Notes: generated by a model not told the origin, from the letters alone. 64,000 nt of DNA from Akkermansiaceae bacterium UBA3385 (GCA_002358905.1 DEPT01000073.1:6562-70561), one strand, 5' to 3'. Positions 27,021-36,052 are shown, counted from the stretch's first letter. Translations and numbers: made by a program.

Positions 27021-29528
27021 TTATGCGCCATCTCGACCGTAGCAGTATATGCCATACAGGTGGAAGAAGTCCGGGCCGCCTTTTCGCAGAATGCGGACAT
27101 AGCGCGCCGGCATCTCCGGGAACTCAACCTTAATGACCTGCTGTCTGCATTCGCCCAGGTCCTTGCTGGCATTCTGCCAGCTTTGGCCATCGTCAGATAC
27201 CTGCACAATCATGTTGTTGAGACGTTGATGATTACCACCGTTGGTCACGATGATGACACCATTCACATAGCACGGCTTAGGCAGCATCACAGTGGCCCAG
27301 GCATTCTCATCCTTGCCTGTGTGGAAGCGTCCGCCGGTGGTTTTCAGCACACCCCAGTGTGAAACGGGGGAGTCGTGATTGCAGGTAGAGCTGGTAATCA
27401 GCAGACCATCTTCTGAAAGCAGCTTACCGGGCAGGGGTTCGAACTCGGGCATGTTCACCGTATCGGCCGTTTTGGCTGCATTGGCGCCAAGACGTTGGAA
27501 TGTTGCGATATCTCTGGCCTTGGCAGCAGCCAGCATCATGGTTCCGGTGGCATTGGCATTTCCGCTGCCGCCCATGGCGCCAACGCCGGTCTTGGCAATG
27601 CTCTTGCTCATCTCCGTGAGGGTCTTGGCGTGGGAGCCGCCCATGCCTTTAGCCAGTTCCTCGCCCCAGCCCATCATCACCGGCACATAGTCCGACTTGG
27701 CTGCCAGGTTGTTCATCATGAGCTCAAACACGGGTAAGCCGCGCTCAGGAGCGGGCGGCGGAATCTCCTTGCCGTCTGGCGGAGGCTGGTGAGCCAGCAG
27801 TTCAATCTGCCGACGCCCGAACTTTTCAATGCGCCAGCGTTCCGGGCCCATCTTGTCCACGTTGTCCCAGAAGACATGGTAACGGGTCATGAGGTCTTTT
27901 GCCGGCATCTTTGCGGCCATCATCTTGGGGTATACCCACTGGGCGAGAAATTCGGAAACAACCTCCGGGTAACGGGGAGCCACTGTGTAGCACAGGTTGT
28001 CCTGAAGGTCACTCAGCAGTTTCATGTCGCCTCCCTTGTTGCTGGACAGGTAGTTGTTGTACTCTTGCCATACCTGAATGTTGATAGGCTGAGCGCTGGT
28101 AGAGTCCTTGAAGTACTCAATAGCCTGTTTGTCTTTCTTGGAGTTGACTGCGTGGTGAGCCAGTACGCGGTACACATTGGATACATGCGTGTCAGAGTCT
28201 GGCTTGGTGTAAAGTTCAGAACCCAGATGCAGAGAGGAGAACGCACTCCACATGTTGAGTACAGGTTGCCAGTGAAGACCACGTTCCCAGCTTACGGTGT
28301 TGCCGGGTATCCACTTGCCATCCACCCAGAGTACGTATGCACAGTGACCAGGTTCACCGCAGGTAAGGGAGGGTACACCGTTTGCTACTGCCGAAAAGGC
28401 ACCAAAGTGAGATATACCGCCGCACACGCAACCAACATAGAGTGATTTCGCGAAGAAATTGTCCTCGTAAAGGTGGTCCCAGGGTTTGTAATAATCGGCG
28501 CCGTGAATACTGTCGCCAAACAGATTATACAGGCGGTACCCGTTGCGGTGCGGGGCACCCATGTAGCGTTCTGCGGATACGTGTACGTTATCCAATGCCC
28601 ATTCCAGACTTTTTCTTTCACCGGCTATATGGTCGCCCTTGCAGCCACACACAATGCGGCGCAGGTACATGGGCAGAGTGTCGAACAAAACGTTGAGTCG
28701 CCCTTCCTTCCATTTCTCAATGTAATAGTCTGCGCGGATAAGGGCTTTTTCGAAATCCCAGTTGTAGCGCGCAAACTCAATGGCCGTGGCGGTGGCAATA
28801 TCGCGCACGACCTTGTCTTTGTAGACGTCCGGGTGTTTTTTTGCAATGTTGGCAATGATGTGCAGTGCGCGACCCGGGGCTATGCAGGGACCGGAAAAAC
28901 AGAGGTTCTCCATCCATTCCAGGTTGCCCGTAACCTGCTTGAGAACAACGCGACCATCGCGATGGGCATTGAGTTCCTTGAGGGTCCAGGGCATGTTCTT
29001 GAGCTGAGCCTCCAATGTTTTGATGGAGGCCTGCTTTGCTCTGATTGCAGCCTGGAATGCCATGCGCTCCTTGCCACGCATGGTCTTGAGCTTCTCCTTA
29101 TCTCTCTCAATTTCGCCGGGCAAGTTGTTGATGGCATCCGTAAGCTTTTTCCGGCTGTTGGCAGCCATATCTGCCGGGGTCATGCGGTCGTACTGTGCCA
29201 GCATGTACTGTGCCACCATGAGCCGGTTTTTCGGACTCTCAATGAATTTCAGAACATGTTCCGGGGTGTTGCCCTTGAGTGCATTCATGATGGCGTTTGC
29301 CAGTGTGCACTGGGCGGCCTCGGGGTTACCCCAGCCGGGTATGTTAGGGGAGATGTAGTTTCCATCGTCCTCCTTTTTCTTCTTGTCGGACTTCTTCGCT
29401 TTCTCGGCGCTTTTCTTTGTGGGCTCTGCAGGAGCTTTATCTTCATCTGCGTAGAGCGAGCCGAAACACAGCGGAGCTGCAAGTGCCAGGGTAAGGATAT
29501 TCAAAAATGTTTTGCTTCTCATTGCCAC
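27021..29528 (-). CDS. Secreted transglutaminase-like protein with C-terminal discoidin (F5/8C) domain
   Basis: 835 residues. The start is GTG at 29528, chosen because the promoter ends six bases upstream. Signal peptide to about SLYA (28), a Lys/Glu linker (30-55), a helical region, a transglutaminase-like core with CGGISHFGAFSAVANG (catalytic Cys near 366), EPGHCAYVLWVDG (His near 394) and a downstream polar residue, then a helical part and a C-terminal F5/8-type C domain (~705-835) likely to bind glycans. Such cores hydrolyse peptides or cross-link proteins; a role on host or own glycoproteins is inference. Leads the operon with the 26072 gene. Confidence 0.8.
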   Translation of the reverse strand: MAMRSKTFLNILTLALAAPLCFGSLYADEDKAPAEPTKKSAEKAKKSDKKKKEDDGNYISPNIPGWGNPEAAQCTLANAIMNALKGNTPEHVLKFIESPKNRLMVAQYMLAQYDRMTPADMAANSRKKLTDAINNLPGEIERDKEKLKTMRGKERMAFQAAIRAKQASIKTLEAQLKNMPWTLKELNAHRDGRVVLKQVTGNLEWMENLCFSGPCIAPGRALHIIANIAKKHPDVYKDKVVRDIATATAIEFARYNWDFEKALIRADYYIEKWKEGRLNVLFDTLPMYLRRIVCGCKGDHIAGERKSLEWALDNVHVSAERYMGAPHRNGYRLYNLFGDSIHGADYYKPWDHLYEDNFFAKSLYVGCVCGGISHFGAFSAVANGVPSLTCGEPGHCAYVLWVDGKWIPGNTVSWERGLHWQPVLNMWSAFSSLHLGSELYTKPDSDTHVSNVYRVLAHHAVNSKKDKQAIEYFKDSTSAQPINIQVWQEYNNYLSSNKGGDMKLLSDLQDNLCYTVAPRYPEVVSEFLAQWVYPKMMAAKMPAKDLMTRYHVFWDNVDKMGPERWRIEKFGRRQIELLAHQPPPDGKEIPPPAPERGLPVFELMMNNLAAKSDYVPVMMGWGEELAKGMGGSHAKTLTEMSKSIAKTGVGAMGGSGNANATGTMMLAAAKARDIATFQRLGANAAKTADTVNMPEFEPLPGKLLSEDGLLITSSTCNHDSPVSHWGVLKTTGGRFHTGKDENAWATVMLPKPCYVNGVIIVTNGGNHQRLNNMIVQVSDDGQSWQNASKDLGECRQQVIKVEFPEMPARYVRILRKGGPDFFHLYGIYCYGRDGA

Positions 29529-29534
29529 GCCATT

Positions 29535-29563
29535 ACTCTACCCTTTGTAGCGCTTTGAGTCAA
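29535..29563 (-). promoter_or_regulatory. Promoter of the transglutaminase-like gene (leaderless type)
   Basis: TTGACT (29563-29558), 17-bp spacer, TAGAGT (29540-29535), six bases, then GTG. Confidence 0.7.
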
Positions 29564-29656
29564 TCCAAAAACTTCATTTTTCGTTGTTTTCGTAAAGAGT
29601 GAACAGCTGTTGTAAATTATACGCATACTAAAATGGTAGAATTTATGTCAGTAAGC

Positions 29657-29685
29657 TTGCACAAGGGTAGAGGATGTGTTATACT
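29657..29685 (+). promoter_or_regulatory. Promoter of metY (very short leader)
   Basis: TTGCAC (29657-29662), 17-bp spacer, TATACT (29680-29685), twelve bases to the ATG at 29698. The leader is only about 6 nt, too short for a SAM riboswitch. Confidence 0.7.
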
Positions 29686-29697
29686 CTCCGGCGAGCT

Positions 29698-30972
29698 ATG
29701 AAGACATCCACCATTTGTGTACAGAGCGGCTGGCAGCCCGGCAAGGGTGAGCCCCGCGTCGTTCCTATTTATCAATCTACCACTTTCCGTTATGAGACAA
29801 GCGATCAGATGGCTCGCTTGTTTGATTTAGAAGAGGCTGGTTTCTTCTATACCCGCCTGCAGAACCCGACTAACGAATGCGTAGCCAAGAAGATTGCAGA
29901 ACTGGAGGGCGGTGTGGCAGCCATTCTGACCTCGTCCGGTCAGGCAGCATCCTTCTACTCCGTGTTCAACATCTGCGAGGCCGGAGATCACTTTGTGTGC
30001 ACCAGCGCCCTGTATGGCGGCACCTATAACCTGTTCGCCGTAACCTTCAAGAAGTTTGGCATTGACTGCACCTTTGTGGACCAGGATGCTCCGGAGGAAG
30101 AAATTCAAAAGGCTTTCCGTCCCAACACCAAGTGCGTGTTCGGTGAGACGATTTCAAACCCCTCCCTGCAGGTGCTGGATATCGAGAAGATGGCCCGCAT
30201 TGCCCACAAGAATGGCGTGCCCTTGATTGTGGATAACACCTTTGCCACCCCCATGAACTGCCGTCCCTTTGAGCACGGTGCCGATATCGTGATGCACTCC
30301 ACCACCAAGTACATGGATGGCCACGCCACCCAGGTGGGCGGTGTGGTGGTAGACAGCGGTAAGTTCGACTGGGCTGCTCATGCGGATAAGTTCCCCGGCC
30401 TTACCACGCCCGATGCCTCTTACCACGGTCTGGTCTATACGGATGCCTTCGGTCCCGGTGCTTATATCACGAAGTGCACGGTCACCCTCATGCGCGACCT
30501 GGGGTCCATTCCGTCACCTTTCAATGCTTTCCTGCTCAACCTGGGGTTGGAGACTCTGCATCTGCGTGTGCCCCGTCACTGCGAGAACGCCCAGAAGGTG
30601 GCTGAGTTCCTCTCCACTCAGGAGGATGTGGCCTGGATTAACTATGCCGGCTTGCCTGATAATAAGTACTATGAGCTGGCTCAGAAGCAGTTCGATGGTG
30701 GCCGTACCTGCGGCGTGGTGACCTTTGGCATCAAGGGTGGACGTGAGCGAGCCATTAAGTTCATCGACAGCCTGAAGCTCTGCGCTATCGTCACCCACGT
30801 GGCCGATGCCCGCACCTGCGTGCTGCATCCCGCCAGCCACACCCACCGCCAGCTTACCGAGCAGCAGCTCCTCGAAGCCGGCGTGAAGCCCGACCTCATC
30901 CGCTTCTCTGTGGGTATCGAAGACGCCGAGGATATCATCGATGACCTCAAGCAGGCCCTGGCTCAGATCTAA
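29698..30972 (+). CDS. metY: O-acetylhomoserine sulfhydrylase / Cys-Met metabolism PLP enzyme
   Basis: 424 residues from the ATG at 29698; the upstream in-frame ATG at 29674 lies inside the promoter. A PLP-dependent trans-sulfuration enzyme, with HSTTKYMDGH containing the Schiff-base lysine, IYQSTTFRYET, SSGQAASFYSVFNI, and VDNTFATP. Length and the long C-terminal part (LKLCAIVTHVADARTCVLHP, then SRxxL-like HRQLTEQQL) fit the MetY group, which makes homocysteine from O-acetylhomoserine and sulfide. Cystathionine gamma-synthase or lyase remains possible. Single gene ending at the 30998 terminator. Confidence 0.85.
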   Translation: MKTSTICVQSGWQPGKGEPRVVPIYQSTTFRYETSDQMARLFDLEEAGFFYTRLQNPTNECVAKKIAELEGGVAAILTSSGQAASFYSVFNICEAGDHFVCTSALYGGTYNLFAVTFKKFGIDCTFVDQDAPEEEIQKAFRPNTKCVFGETISNPSLQVLDIEKMARIAHKNGVPLIVDNTFATPMNCRPFEHGADIVMHSTTKYMDGHATQVGGVVVDSGKFDWAAHADKFPGLTTPDASYHGLVYTDAFGPGAYITKCTVTLMRDLGSIPSPFNAFLLNLGLETLHLRVPRHCENAQKVAEFLSTQEDVAWINYAGLPDNKYYELAQKQFDGGRTCGVVTFGIKGGRERAIKFIDSLKLCAIVTHVADARTCVLHPASHTHRQLTEQQLLEAGVKPDLIRFSVGIEDAEDIIDDLKQALAQI

Positions 30973-30997
30973 GCCCTGATTCCTGTTTCAACAAAGC

Positions 30998-31038
30998 AGC
31001 GCCGGGTGGAACATTGTTCCCACCCGGCGCTCTGTTTT
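30998..31038 (+). terminator. Terminator after metY
   Basis: AGCGCCGGGTGG-AAC pairs with GTT-CCCACCCGGCGCT around ATT, followed by CTGTTTT. Confidence 0.85.
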
Positions 31039-31188
31039 GGCTGGTCAATAGTAAAATCTACGCTAATGTCCTTTATTTCCGGAATCTGAAACTTCAGTGG
31101 AGACTGGGGAATTCCACATTCGTCACACCGCAACACATCCTGCGGTATAGACCTTCCCTGCCGTTCACCATGAAATCAGGATTTTTCA

Positions 31189-32034
31189 TTATGTCTGCGG
31201 GTTCACAGTACCGCTGTGGGTGAAGAGGGTGGGGTCGAGCTCTGCTTTGGCGCGGGCGGCGATTTCGAGAGCCTGCTCCGGGGTTTCGGTGAGGGCGAAC
31301 ATGGTGGAACCACTGCCGCTCATGAGAGCGGCGCGGGTGCCGGGTTGCTCCAGCAGCCAGTGTTTCATGCGGGCCAGAATGGGGAATTTGGCAAAGACGG
31401 GGCGCTCCAGGTCGTTGACGAGTGTGATGTCGTCCACCTTCTGCGGGCCGTAGCTGATGCCTTTGAGCCGGCGGCTGCAGGTGAGCCCCTTGTAGGCGGT
31501 GGGAGTGCTCACGCCAAAGGCGGGTTTGAGCAGCACAATGGGGCTGCTCCACCCGGCGAGCTCCGGCACGGGGGTCACGATTTCCCCGCGGCCCTTGCAG
31601 CGGCAGATGGTGGGGGTGAGGAAGTAGGGTACATCGCTGCCCAGAGCGGCGGCCATGGTGCTGAGTTCTTCGAGTTCGTAGTTGGTGCCCAGTATTTCGT
31701 TGATGGCCGCAAGGGTGATGGCAGCGTCGCTGCTGCCGCCACCAAGACCGGCGCCGTGTGGAATGTTCTTGGTCAGGGTGATGCGCTGCTTGGCTTTGCG
31801 TCCATATACTTTTTCAAATTCGCGTACAGCCTTGAATACCAGGTTGCTTTCATCCGTGGGCACGCCGGGGGTATCGCACAGCAGGGTGGTGGTCCGGGAG
31901 TTGTGGAAATCCAGCGTATCATACAGGTCGATGGGTGCCATCAGGATGTCCACGTTGTGGTATCCATCCTCACGGACTTTGTTCTGGACTCGCAGGGAAA
32001 GGTTGATTTTTGCCGGTGCCTGGTATGTTGACAT
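31189..32034 (-). CDS. ispE: 4-diphosphocytidyl-2-C-methyl-D-erythritol kinase
   Basis: 281 residues. GHMP-family kinase of the MEP isoprenoid pathway, phosphorylating CDP-ME at the 2-hydroxyl. N-terminal APAKINLSLRV, ATP-binding motif IPHGAGLGGGSSDAA near 95, and C-terminal ALMSGSGSTMFAL. Complete. A candidate TTAACA-18-TACATC promoter ends seven bases before the ATG, so it may be transcribed separately in addition to the upstream run of genes (ftsB-like is 33 bp away). Confidence 0.96.
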   Translation of the reverse strand: MSTYQAPAKINLSLRVQNKVREDGYHNVDILMAPIDLYDTLDFHNSRTTTLLCDTPGVPTDESNLVFKAVREFEKVYGRKAKQRITLTKNIPHGAGLGGGSSDAAITLAAINEILGTNYELEELSTMAAALGSDVPYFLTPTICRCKGRGEIVTPVPELAGWSSPIVLLKPAFGVSTPTAYKGLTCSRRLKGISYGPQKVDDITLVNDLERPVFAKFPILARMKHWLLEQPGTRAALMSGSGSTMFALTETPEQALEIAARAKAELDPTLFTHSGTVNPQT

Positions 32035-32041
32035 ATAAAGG

Positions 32042-32071
32042 GATGTACTGTGCTGGTGATAAATGTGTTAA
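32042..32071 (-). promoter_or_regulatory. Candidate internal promoter of ispE (leaderless type)
   Basis: TTAACA (32071-32066), 18-bp spacer, TACATC (32047-32042), then seven bases to the ATG at 32034. Weak hexamers. Confidence 0.35.
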
Positions 32072-32490
32072 TCGCGGCGCTTCTGCTTGCGGGGTTGGCG
32101 TTTCTTGAGTGCCTCCTTCTCCATTTGCTGGAGTTCTTCTGCCGTGGGGCGGCGGATAATGTGTTCGCCTTCCTTGGCCTGGTTGGCGCGGTCTCTGGCC
32201 ATTTGTTCAAAGTATTCCGGATCGGACATCCAGAGCAATTTGTTGTAGGCCTCTGTTTCGGTGTTTTTGGCCTGTTGAAGCAGGCGTTCCGCCCGGGCTT
32301 TTTCCTGCTCCAGGGTGTGCAGCTCCAGGATGGGAGTGAGCAGAAGCATGGAGGCGATGAGAGAGACGAGCACCAGGAAGATGATGCCACTTACTTTCAG
32401 CATGCCATATATGCCCTTGATCCGGATATCCTGCTGCTCCTGGAGTTCATTCAGGGTGGGGATTCGGCGCTTGAGGAAAGGGATTTGCAT
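32068..32490 (-). CDS. FtsB/DivIC-like septum formation initiator
   Basis: 140 residues, single-pass inner-membrane protein. A cytoplasmic N-terminus with LNELQEQQDIRIKGIYG, one transmembrane helix (~32-52, VSGIIFLVLVSLIASMLLL), a coiled coil (~55-85), then the family hallmark DPEYFEQMARDRANQAKEGE. It acts in the divisome with FtsL and FtsQ. The basic C-terminal tail (ALKKRQPRKQKRRD) is longer than usual. Part of the minus-strand operon between the methyltransferase-like gene and ispE. Confidence 0.8.
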   Translation of the reverse strand: MQIPFLKRRIPTLNELQEQQDIRIKGIYGMLKVSGIIFLVLVSLIASMLLLTPILELHTLEQEKARAERLLQQAKNTETEAYNKLLWMSDPEYFEQMARDRANQAKEGEHIIRRPTAEELQQMEKEALKKRQPRKQKRRD

Positions 32491-32514
32491 GGCTGCAGCT
32501 GTTGTGTGAAGCGG

Positions 32515-33183
32515 TTAACGCTCGGCAAAGGGTACGAAACGGCCGCGGCGGGCGAGCACCAGGGTGTGCAGGCGCATCTGCTTGCCCTTCGAAGAGGCCG
32601 GAACGGCAGTGGTGCTCACTTCGAACCCTGCGCGGCGCAGGGTGGCCTCCAGGCGCTTGTCTGCCTTGGAAAGATTGATGGCCAGCAGACTGCCGCCTTT
32701 CAGAGCGTTGAAATAGGCTTGTGCATCTCCCAGACTCATTTCGCACCGGGCGTGTGCATGGCGCAGCAGGATGGCGTGCAGGGAGCCGGTGCGCTTGCGG
32801 CATAACTCTGCGGCAGATGCCGGCTCTGCGGAAACACGCTTGTCTTCCCACAGGGCTTTGTTTTCACCGAATTCACGGTTCCACTTAATGATTTCAGCTA
32901 CTGGTTCAGCCACGATGAAACGGGCTTTTTCCTTGGGGAGGCATTCCATGGCTTTAGCCAGGCTGTAGCCCAGGCCCAGGCCGGCAATCATGATGCAGGG
33001 TTGCCCTGCGCGGGTGATGGGAGAGGTGGCAAGTTCTGCCATGGCCTGTTCGCTGCCATAGGTGAAGGAATTGGCACAGGGCATGCCATCCAGTTGCAGG
33101 GTGAGCACGCCGTCGCGCTCCCAGAGCTCCCAGACGGAGCCGTTTTCCAGTGCTTTTTCTCCCAGTTTGGTAAGTGGTTTCAT
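32515..33183 (-). CDS. Spermidine-synthase-like methyltransferase-fold protein
   Basis: 222 residues with a Rossmann-type nucleotide-binding motif, CIMIAGLGLGYSLAKAME, followed by an acidic strand end, ARFIVAEPVAEIIKWNREFG, the layout of spermidine synthases and related SAM-binding enzymes. Catalytic aspartates of true spermidine synthase are not evident. It may be a SAM-dependent methyltransferase or an inactive relative; the substrate is unknown. Sits between xth (17 bp) and the ftsB-like gene. Confidence 0.65.
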   Translation of the reverse strand: MKPLTKLGEKALENGSVWELWERDGVLTLQLDGMPCANSFTYGSEQAMAELATSPITRAGQPCIMIAGLGLGYSLAKAMECLPKEKARFIVAEPVAEIIKWNREFGENKALWEDKRVSAEPASAAELCRKRTGSLHAILLRHAHARCEMSLGDAQAYFNALKGGSLLAINLSKADKRLEATLRRAGFEVSTTAVPASSKGKQMRLHTLVLARRGRFVPFAER

Positions 33184-33200
33184 GAGTTGCTCAATTGTGT

Positions 33201-33959
33201 TTAATTAAAGGTAATGGAAACCGGACAATGGTCGGACCCGGTGATATCGGCGTGGATTTCAGCGCTTTGGACGCGCGGCAGCAGGGATTCGGATACGCAG
33301 AAGTAGTCAATGCGCCAGCCGACGTTCCGGGCGCGTGCGCCGCCGCGGAAGCTCCACCAGGAGTATGCATCGCGCGCATCCGGGTGCAGACGGCGGAAAG
33401 TGTCTGCAAAACCGGCTTCCAGGAGCTCTGTGAAGCCCGCACGTTCTTCATCTGAGAAGCCGGCGGAGAAGTGGTTGCTGGCGGGGCGTGCCAGGTCTAT
33501 TTCCTCGTGCGCCACGTTCAGGTCTCCGCAGAAGATGACCGGCTTCTTTTCTGCCAGGCCGGCCACATAAGCACGGAACGCGGTGTCCCATTCCTGGCGG
33601 TAGGGCAGACGTGCCAATTCATTCTGAGAATTGGGCGTGTAGCAGTTCACCAGGTAGAAATCCTCAAATTCCATGGTGGCTACGCGGCCTTCGGTATCGT
33701 GCTCCGGACAGCCGATGCCGGTGGAGGTGGAAAGCGGGGCTATGTGTGAGAGAATGAGCACGCCGGAATAACCGGGTTTCTGCGCCGGATTCCACAGCGC
33801 ATGCGGCCAGCTGGCCAGCCACAGGTCGCTAACTTGCTCAGGGCGGGCTTTGACTTCCTGAAGGCAGAGGATGTCTGGCTGCAGGGCATCCATTTTTTCT
33901 GCAAGCCCTTTGCCCAGAGTGGCGCGGATGCCGTTCACATTCCAGCTGATGAGTTTCAT
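33201..33959 (-). CDS. xth: Exodeoxyribonuclease III
   Basis: 252 residues from the ATG at 33959, where the family N-terminus MKLISWNVNGIRATLGKG begins; the longer open frame upstream has no homology pattern. AP endonuclease and 3'-exonuclease of base excision repair. Metal and catalytic motifs: DILCLQEVKA (Glu), FCGDLNVAHEEIDLARP (Asp/Asn), WWSFRGGARARNVGWRIDYF and the terminal SDHCPVSI with the catalytic His. Seven bases after the RNase III-like gene. Confidence 0.95.
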   Translation of the reverse strand: MKLISWNVNGIRATLGKGLAEKMDALQPDILCLQEVKARPEQVSDLWLASWPHALWNPAQKPGYSGVLILSHIAPLSTSTGIGCPEHDTEGRVATMEFEDFYLVNCYTPNSQNELARLPYRQEWDTAFRAYVAGLAEKKPVIFCGDLNVAHEEIDLARPASNHFSAGFSDEERAGFTELLEAGFADTFRRLHPDARDAYSWWSFRGGARARNVGWRIDYFCVSESLLPRVQSAEIHADITGSDHCPVSITFN

Positions 33960-33966
33960 GGCAGAC

Positions 33967-34284
33967 TTATTTTCTGTGGTGGGGGTGGGTGGAGCGCAGT
34001 TTGTGCAGACGCTGTTCCATGCGGGGACGCAGGTGTTCCTCAATCCAGGCGTTGGCGGCAGCCAGACCTTCGGCCTTGTAAATGCGGCCAATCTGGGCTT
34101 CTACCCCGGTTGCGTTGCCGGTAAGGCGCAGGAAGTTGTTGCTGGTGAATTCGATGAAGAGGGCACCGTCTATTTCACCCTTGAAGGAAAGAATCCACTC
34201 GCGCACATACAGCGCCAGAATAGCATCGCCCACCCAGGCCTGGGCGCGAACAACGGGGTCTTGGTCAGGGGGTAAGGTCGGCAT
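33967..34284 (-). CDS. RNase III-domain protein (Mini-III-like)
   Basis: 105 residues. AQAWVGDAILALYVREWIL matches the RNase III signature region of Mini-III (GDAxxxxYVR), with FTSNNFLRLTGNATGVEAQI behind it. It lacks a double-stranded-RNA-binding domain. Mini-III enzymes mature 23S rRNA in Gram-positives; the role here is inferred only from the fold. The start overlaps the preceding lipoprotein gene by 20 bp, suggesting coupled translation. Confidence 0.7.
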   Translation of the reverse strand: MPTLPPDQDPVVRAQAWVGDAILALYVREWILSFKGEIDGALFIEFTSNNFLRLTGNATGVEAQIGRIYKAEGLAAANAWIEEHLRPRMEQRLHKLRSTHPHHRK

Positions 34285-34858
34285 GGCGGTATATTGTCTT
34301 GTTTGGCTTGGTGATGGGTGCGGTGGTTTCGCCGGCGTAGTCCAGTTCTATGCCCACGCTGCTGTGCTGCTGAGGGGTATCTGTGTGGATGAATAAGACT
34401 TTGCGGGTCTCTGTCAGCGATTTGAGCTGCATGGCTATAACGCGCTCATCCACGGAAAAATGGGTGCGTCCAGTCAGGAGATCCTGCAGATGGGTGCGCA
34501 ATCTGGCGTTTCCGGGTTTGTTGCGCTGTTTGCCCTGTTGTTCCAGTTCCCGGCATACCCAGATACGTGGGCTCAGCTGGTTGTCGCGCTCCATCAGGTC
34601 CAGGGTCTGGCGCAGTGTGCTCACGTTTGTGGCGAGTACGTTAATCTGTTCCACCTGTGGCGTGGCAACGGCCTGGGTCAAGGTGGCGCTGGGGCCTATG
34701 ATAATCCAGTCACCGGCAGAGAGCTCTTCCAGCTGGGATTCCAGTTCGTCCCTCAGCTCAATGAGTGCCTGGGTACGAGGGTCAGAATGGCTGCAGCTTG
34801 CCACCAGAAGGGGCAGGGCTGCAGCCAGACAGAGAATGATTTTTCCGGAGATCCGCAT
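34265..34858 (-). CDS. Lipoprotein of unknown function
   Basis: 197 residues. Lipoprotein signal MRISGKIILCLAAALPLLVA with lipobox VASC (Cys near 22), followed by a helical region (ALIELRDELESQLEELSAGD) and a mixed domain. No family recognised. Located nine bases after nuoC and overlapping the RNase III-like gene, so it is embedded in the nuoBC operon. It might be an accessory envelope factor; nothing in the sequence ties it to complex I. Confidence 0.65.
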   Translation of the reverse strand: MRISGKIILCLAAALPLLVASCSHSDPRTQALIELRDELESQLEELSAGDWIIIGPSATLTQAVATPQVEQINVLATNVSTLRQTLDLMERDNQLSPRIWVCRELEQQGKQRNKPGNARLRTHLQDLLTGRTHFSVDERVIAMQLKSLTETRKVLFIHTDTPQQHSSVGIELDYAGETTAPITKPNKTIYRHADLTP

Positions 34859-34867
34859 GGGGCGGTA

Positions 34868-35440
34868 TCAGCCGCGGGAGCGTGGTTCGCGTTCACCGGC
34901 GGTCTTGACACCCGGCGTCGTGATGAACGGAGCGCCGCCCGTGGGGGCTTTCTGGGTAAAGGCTACACCGGCCTGTTCAAAATCCTTACCGGCTACGGGG
35001 AAGTCCTTGCGCAGGGGGTGGTAGGGGTAGCCCTCCCACATCATGATGCGGCGAAGATCCGGGTGTCCGGTGAATTCAATACCCATCAGGTCGTACTGCT
35101 CACGCTCCAGCCAGTTGGCAGAGCGCCACACCGGCACCATGCTGGGAACGGCGTTCTCAGCCTCGCTTACCGGGGTGCGCACCAGCAGGTTTACTCCGGT
35201 CTCTGCCTGGGTGATGGTGTAGTTGACCTCGAAACGCGGTTCCTCGCCGAAGTGGTCGACGGAGGAAACGCAAACAAGCATGTCGAAACCGCAGGAATCT
35301 TTTGCGTAGCGCATGGCCTGGGTCAGAATCTCCGGGGCAATGGTGAGGGTGATATCACCGCGGAATTCCTTGCTGGTAATCTGCGGGAAACGTGTGCAAA
35401 TCTTATCAGCAGCAGCTTTTTGAAGTTCGGAAAGGTTCAT
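34868..35440 (-). CDS. nuoC: NADH-quinone oxidoreductase subunit C
   Basis: 190 residues, the 30-kDa subunit of the complex I peripheral arm. Family region LEREQYDLMGIEFTGHPDLR, then RIMMWEGYPYHPLRKDFPV. It is not fused to NuoD, and no nuoD follows: the next gene is an unrelated lipoprotein. Lies 24 bp after nuoB. Confidence 0.93.
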   Translation of the reverse strand: MNLSELQKAAADKICTRFPQITSKEFRGDITLTIAPEILTQAMRYAKDSCGFDMLVCVSSVDHFGEEPRFEVNYTITQAETGVNLLVRTPVSEAENAVPSMVPVWRSANWLEREQYDLMGIEFTGHPDLRRIMMWEGYPYHPLRKDFPVAGKDFEQAGVAFTQKAPTGGAPFITTPGVKTAGEREPRSRG

Positions 35441-35464
35441 GTTGGTGAAAGGGGATGGTGCTGT

Positions 35465-36052
35465 TTAGTCCTGCGTGATGATGCCGGAGGGAATGGTATG
35501 AGCATTCTGGGCCTGGCGCAGGTCATGCTCCTTGAAGAAGCCCTTGAGCGGGTGATCCGTGGCCATAATCTTGTCCTGCAAGGTGATGAGACCCTGCAGA
35601 AGAGCCTCCGGGCGGGGAGGACAGCCCGAAATGTACACGTCTACCGGCACAATCTTGTCTACACCCTGCAGCACGGAGTAGCTGCGGAACATGCCGCCGG
35701 TGCAAGCACAGGCACCGCAGGCTATGCACCACTTCGGGGCGGGCATCTGATCCCAGATGCGGCGCACGAGGGCAGCCATCTTGTAGGTGATGGTGCCGCA
35801 GATGAACATGAAGTCGGCCTGACGAGGGGCATAGCGGTTCACTTCTGCGCCGAAGCGGGAAATGTCGTAACGGGAGCAGGAAGCGGCCATGTATTCAATG
35901 GCGCAGCAGGAGGTGCCCATGGGCATGGGCCACATGGAGTACTTGTGCATCCAGTTGATTGCTGCTTCGACCGTGGTGTAGACGAAACCACCGTCTGCAT
36001 CCGGGTCACACATGAAATTTGTCTCAAGTTCCTGAAGATTATCGCTAGCCAT
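35465..36052 (-). CDS. nuoB: NADH-quinone oxidoreductase subunit B
   Basis: 195 residues from the ATG at 36052; the open frame continues upstream to 36145 across the promoter, so the shorter start is chosen. Binds cluster N2, the last iron-sulfur centre before quinone. Cysteine ligands are visible in MGTSCCAIEYMA, CACTGGMF and SGCPPRPEALL. First gene of an eight-gene run. nuoA is not upstream, which is unusual. Confidence 0.95.
   Translation of the reverse strand: MASDNLQELETNFMCDPDADGGFVYTTVEAAINWMHKYSMWPMPMGTSCCAIEYMAASCSRYDISRFGAEVNRYAPRQADFMFICGTITYKMAALVRRIWDQMPAPKWCIACGACACTGGMFRSYSVLQGVDKIVPVDVYISGCPPRPEALLQGLITLQDKIMATDHPLKGFFKEHDLRQAQNAHTIPSGIITQD

Noticed and set aside
29529..29697. 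SAM riboswitch before metY
   Set aside because: The promoter lies so close to the start that the leader is about 6 nt.
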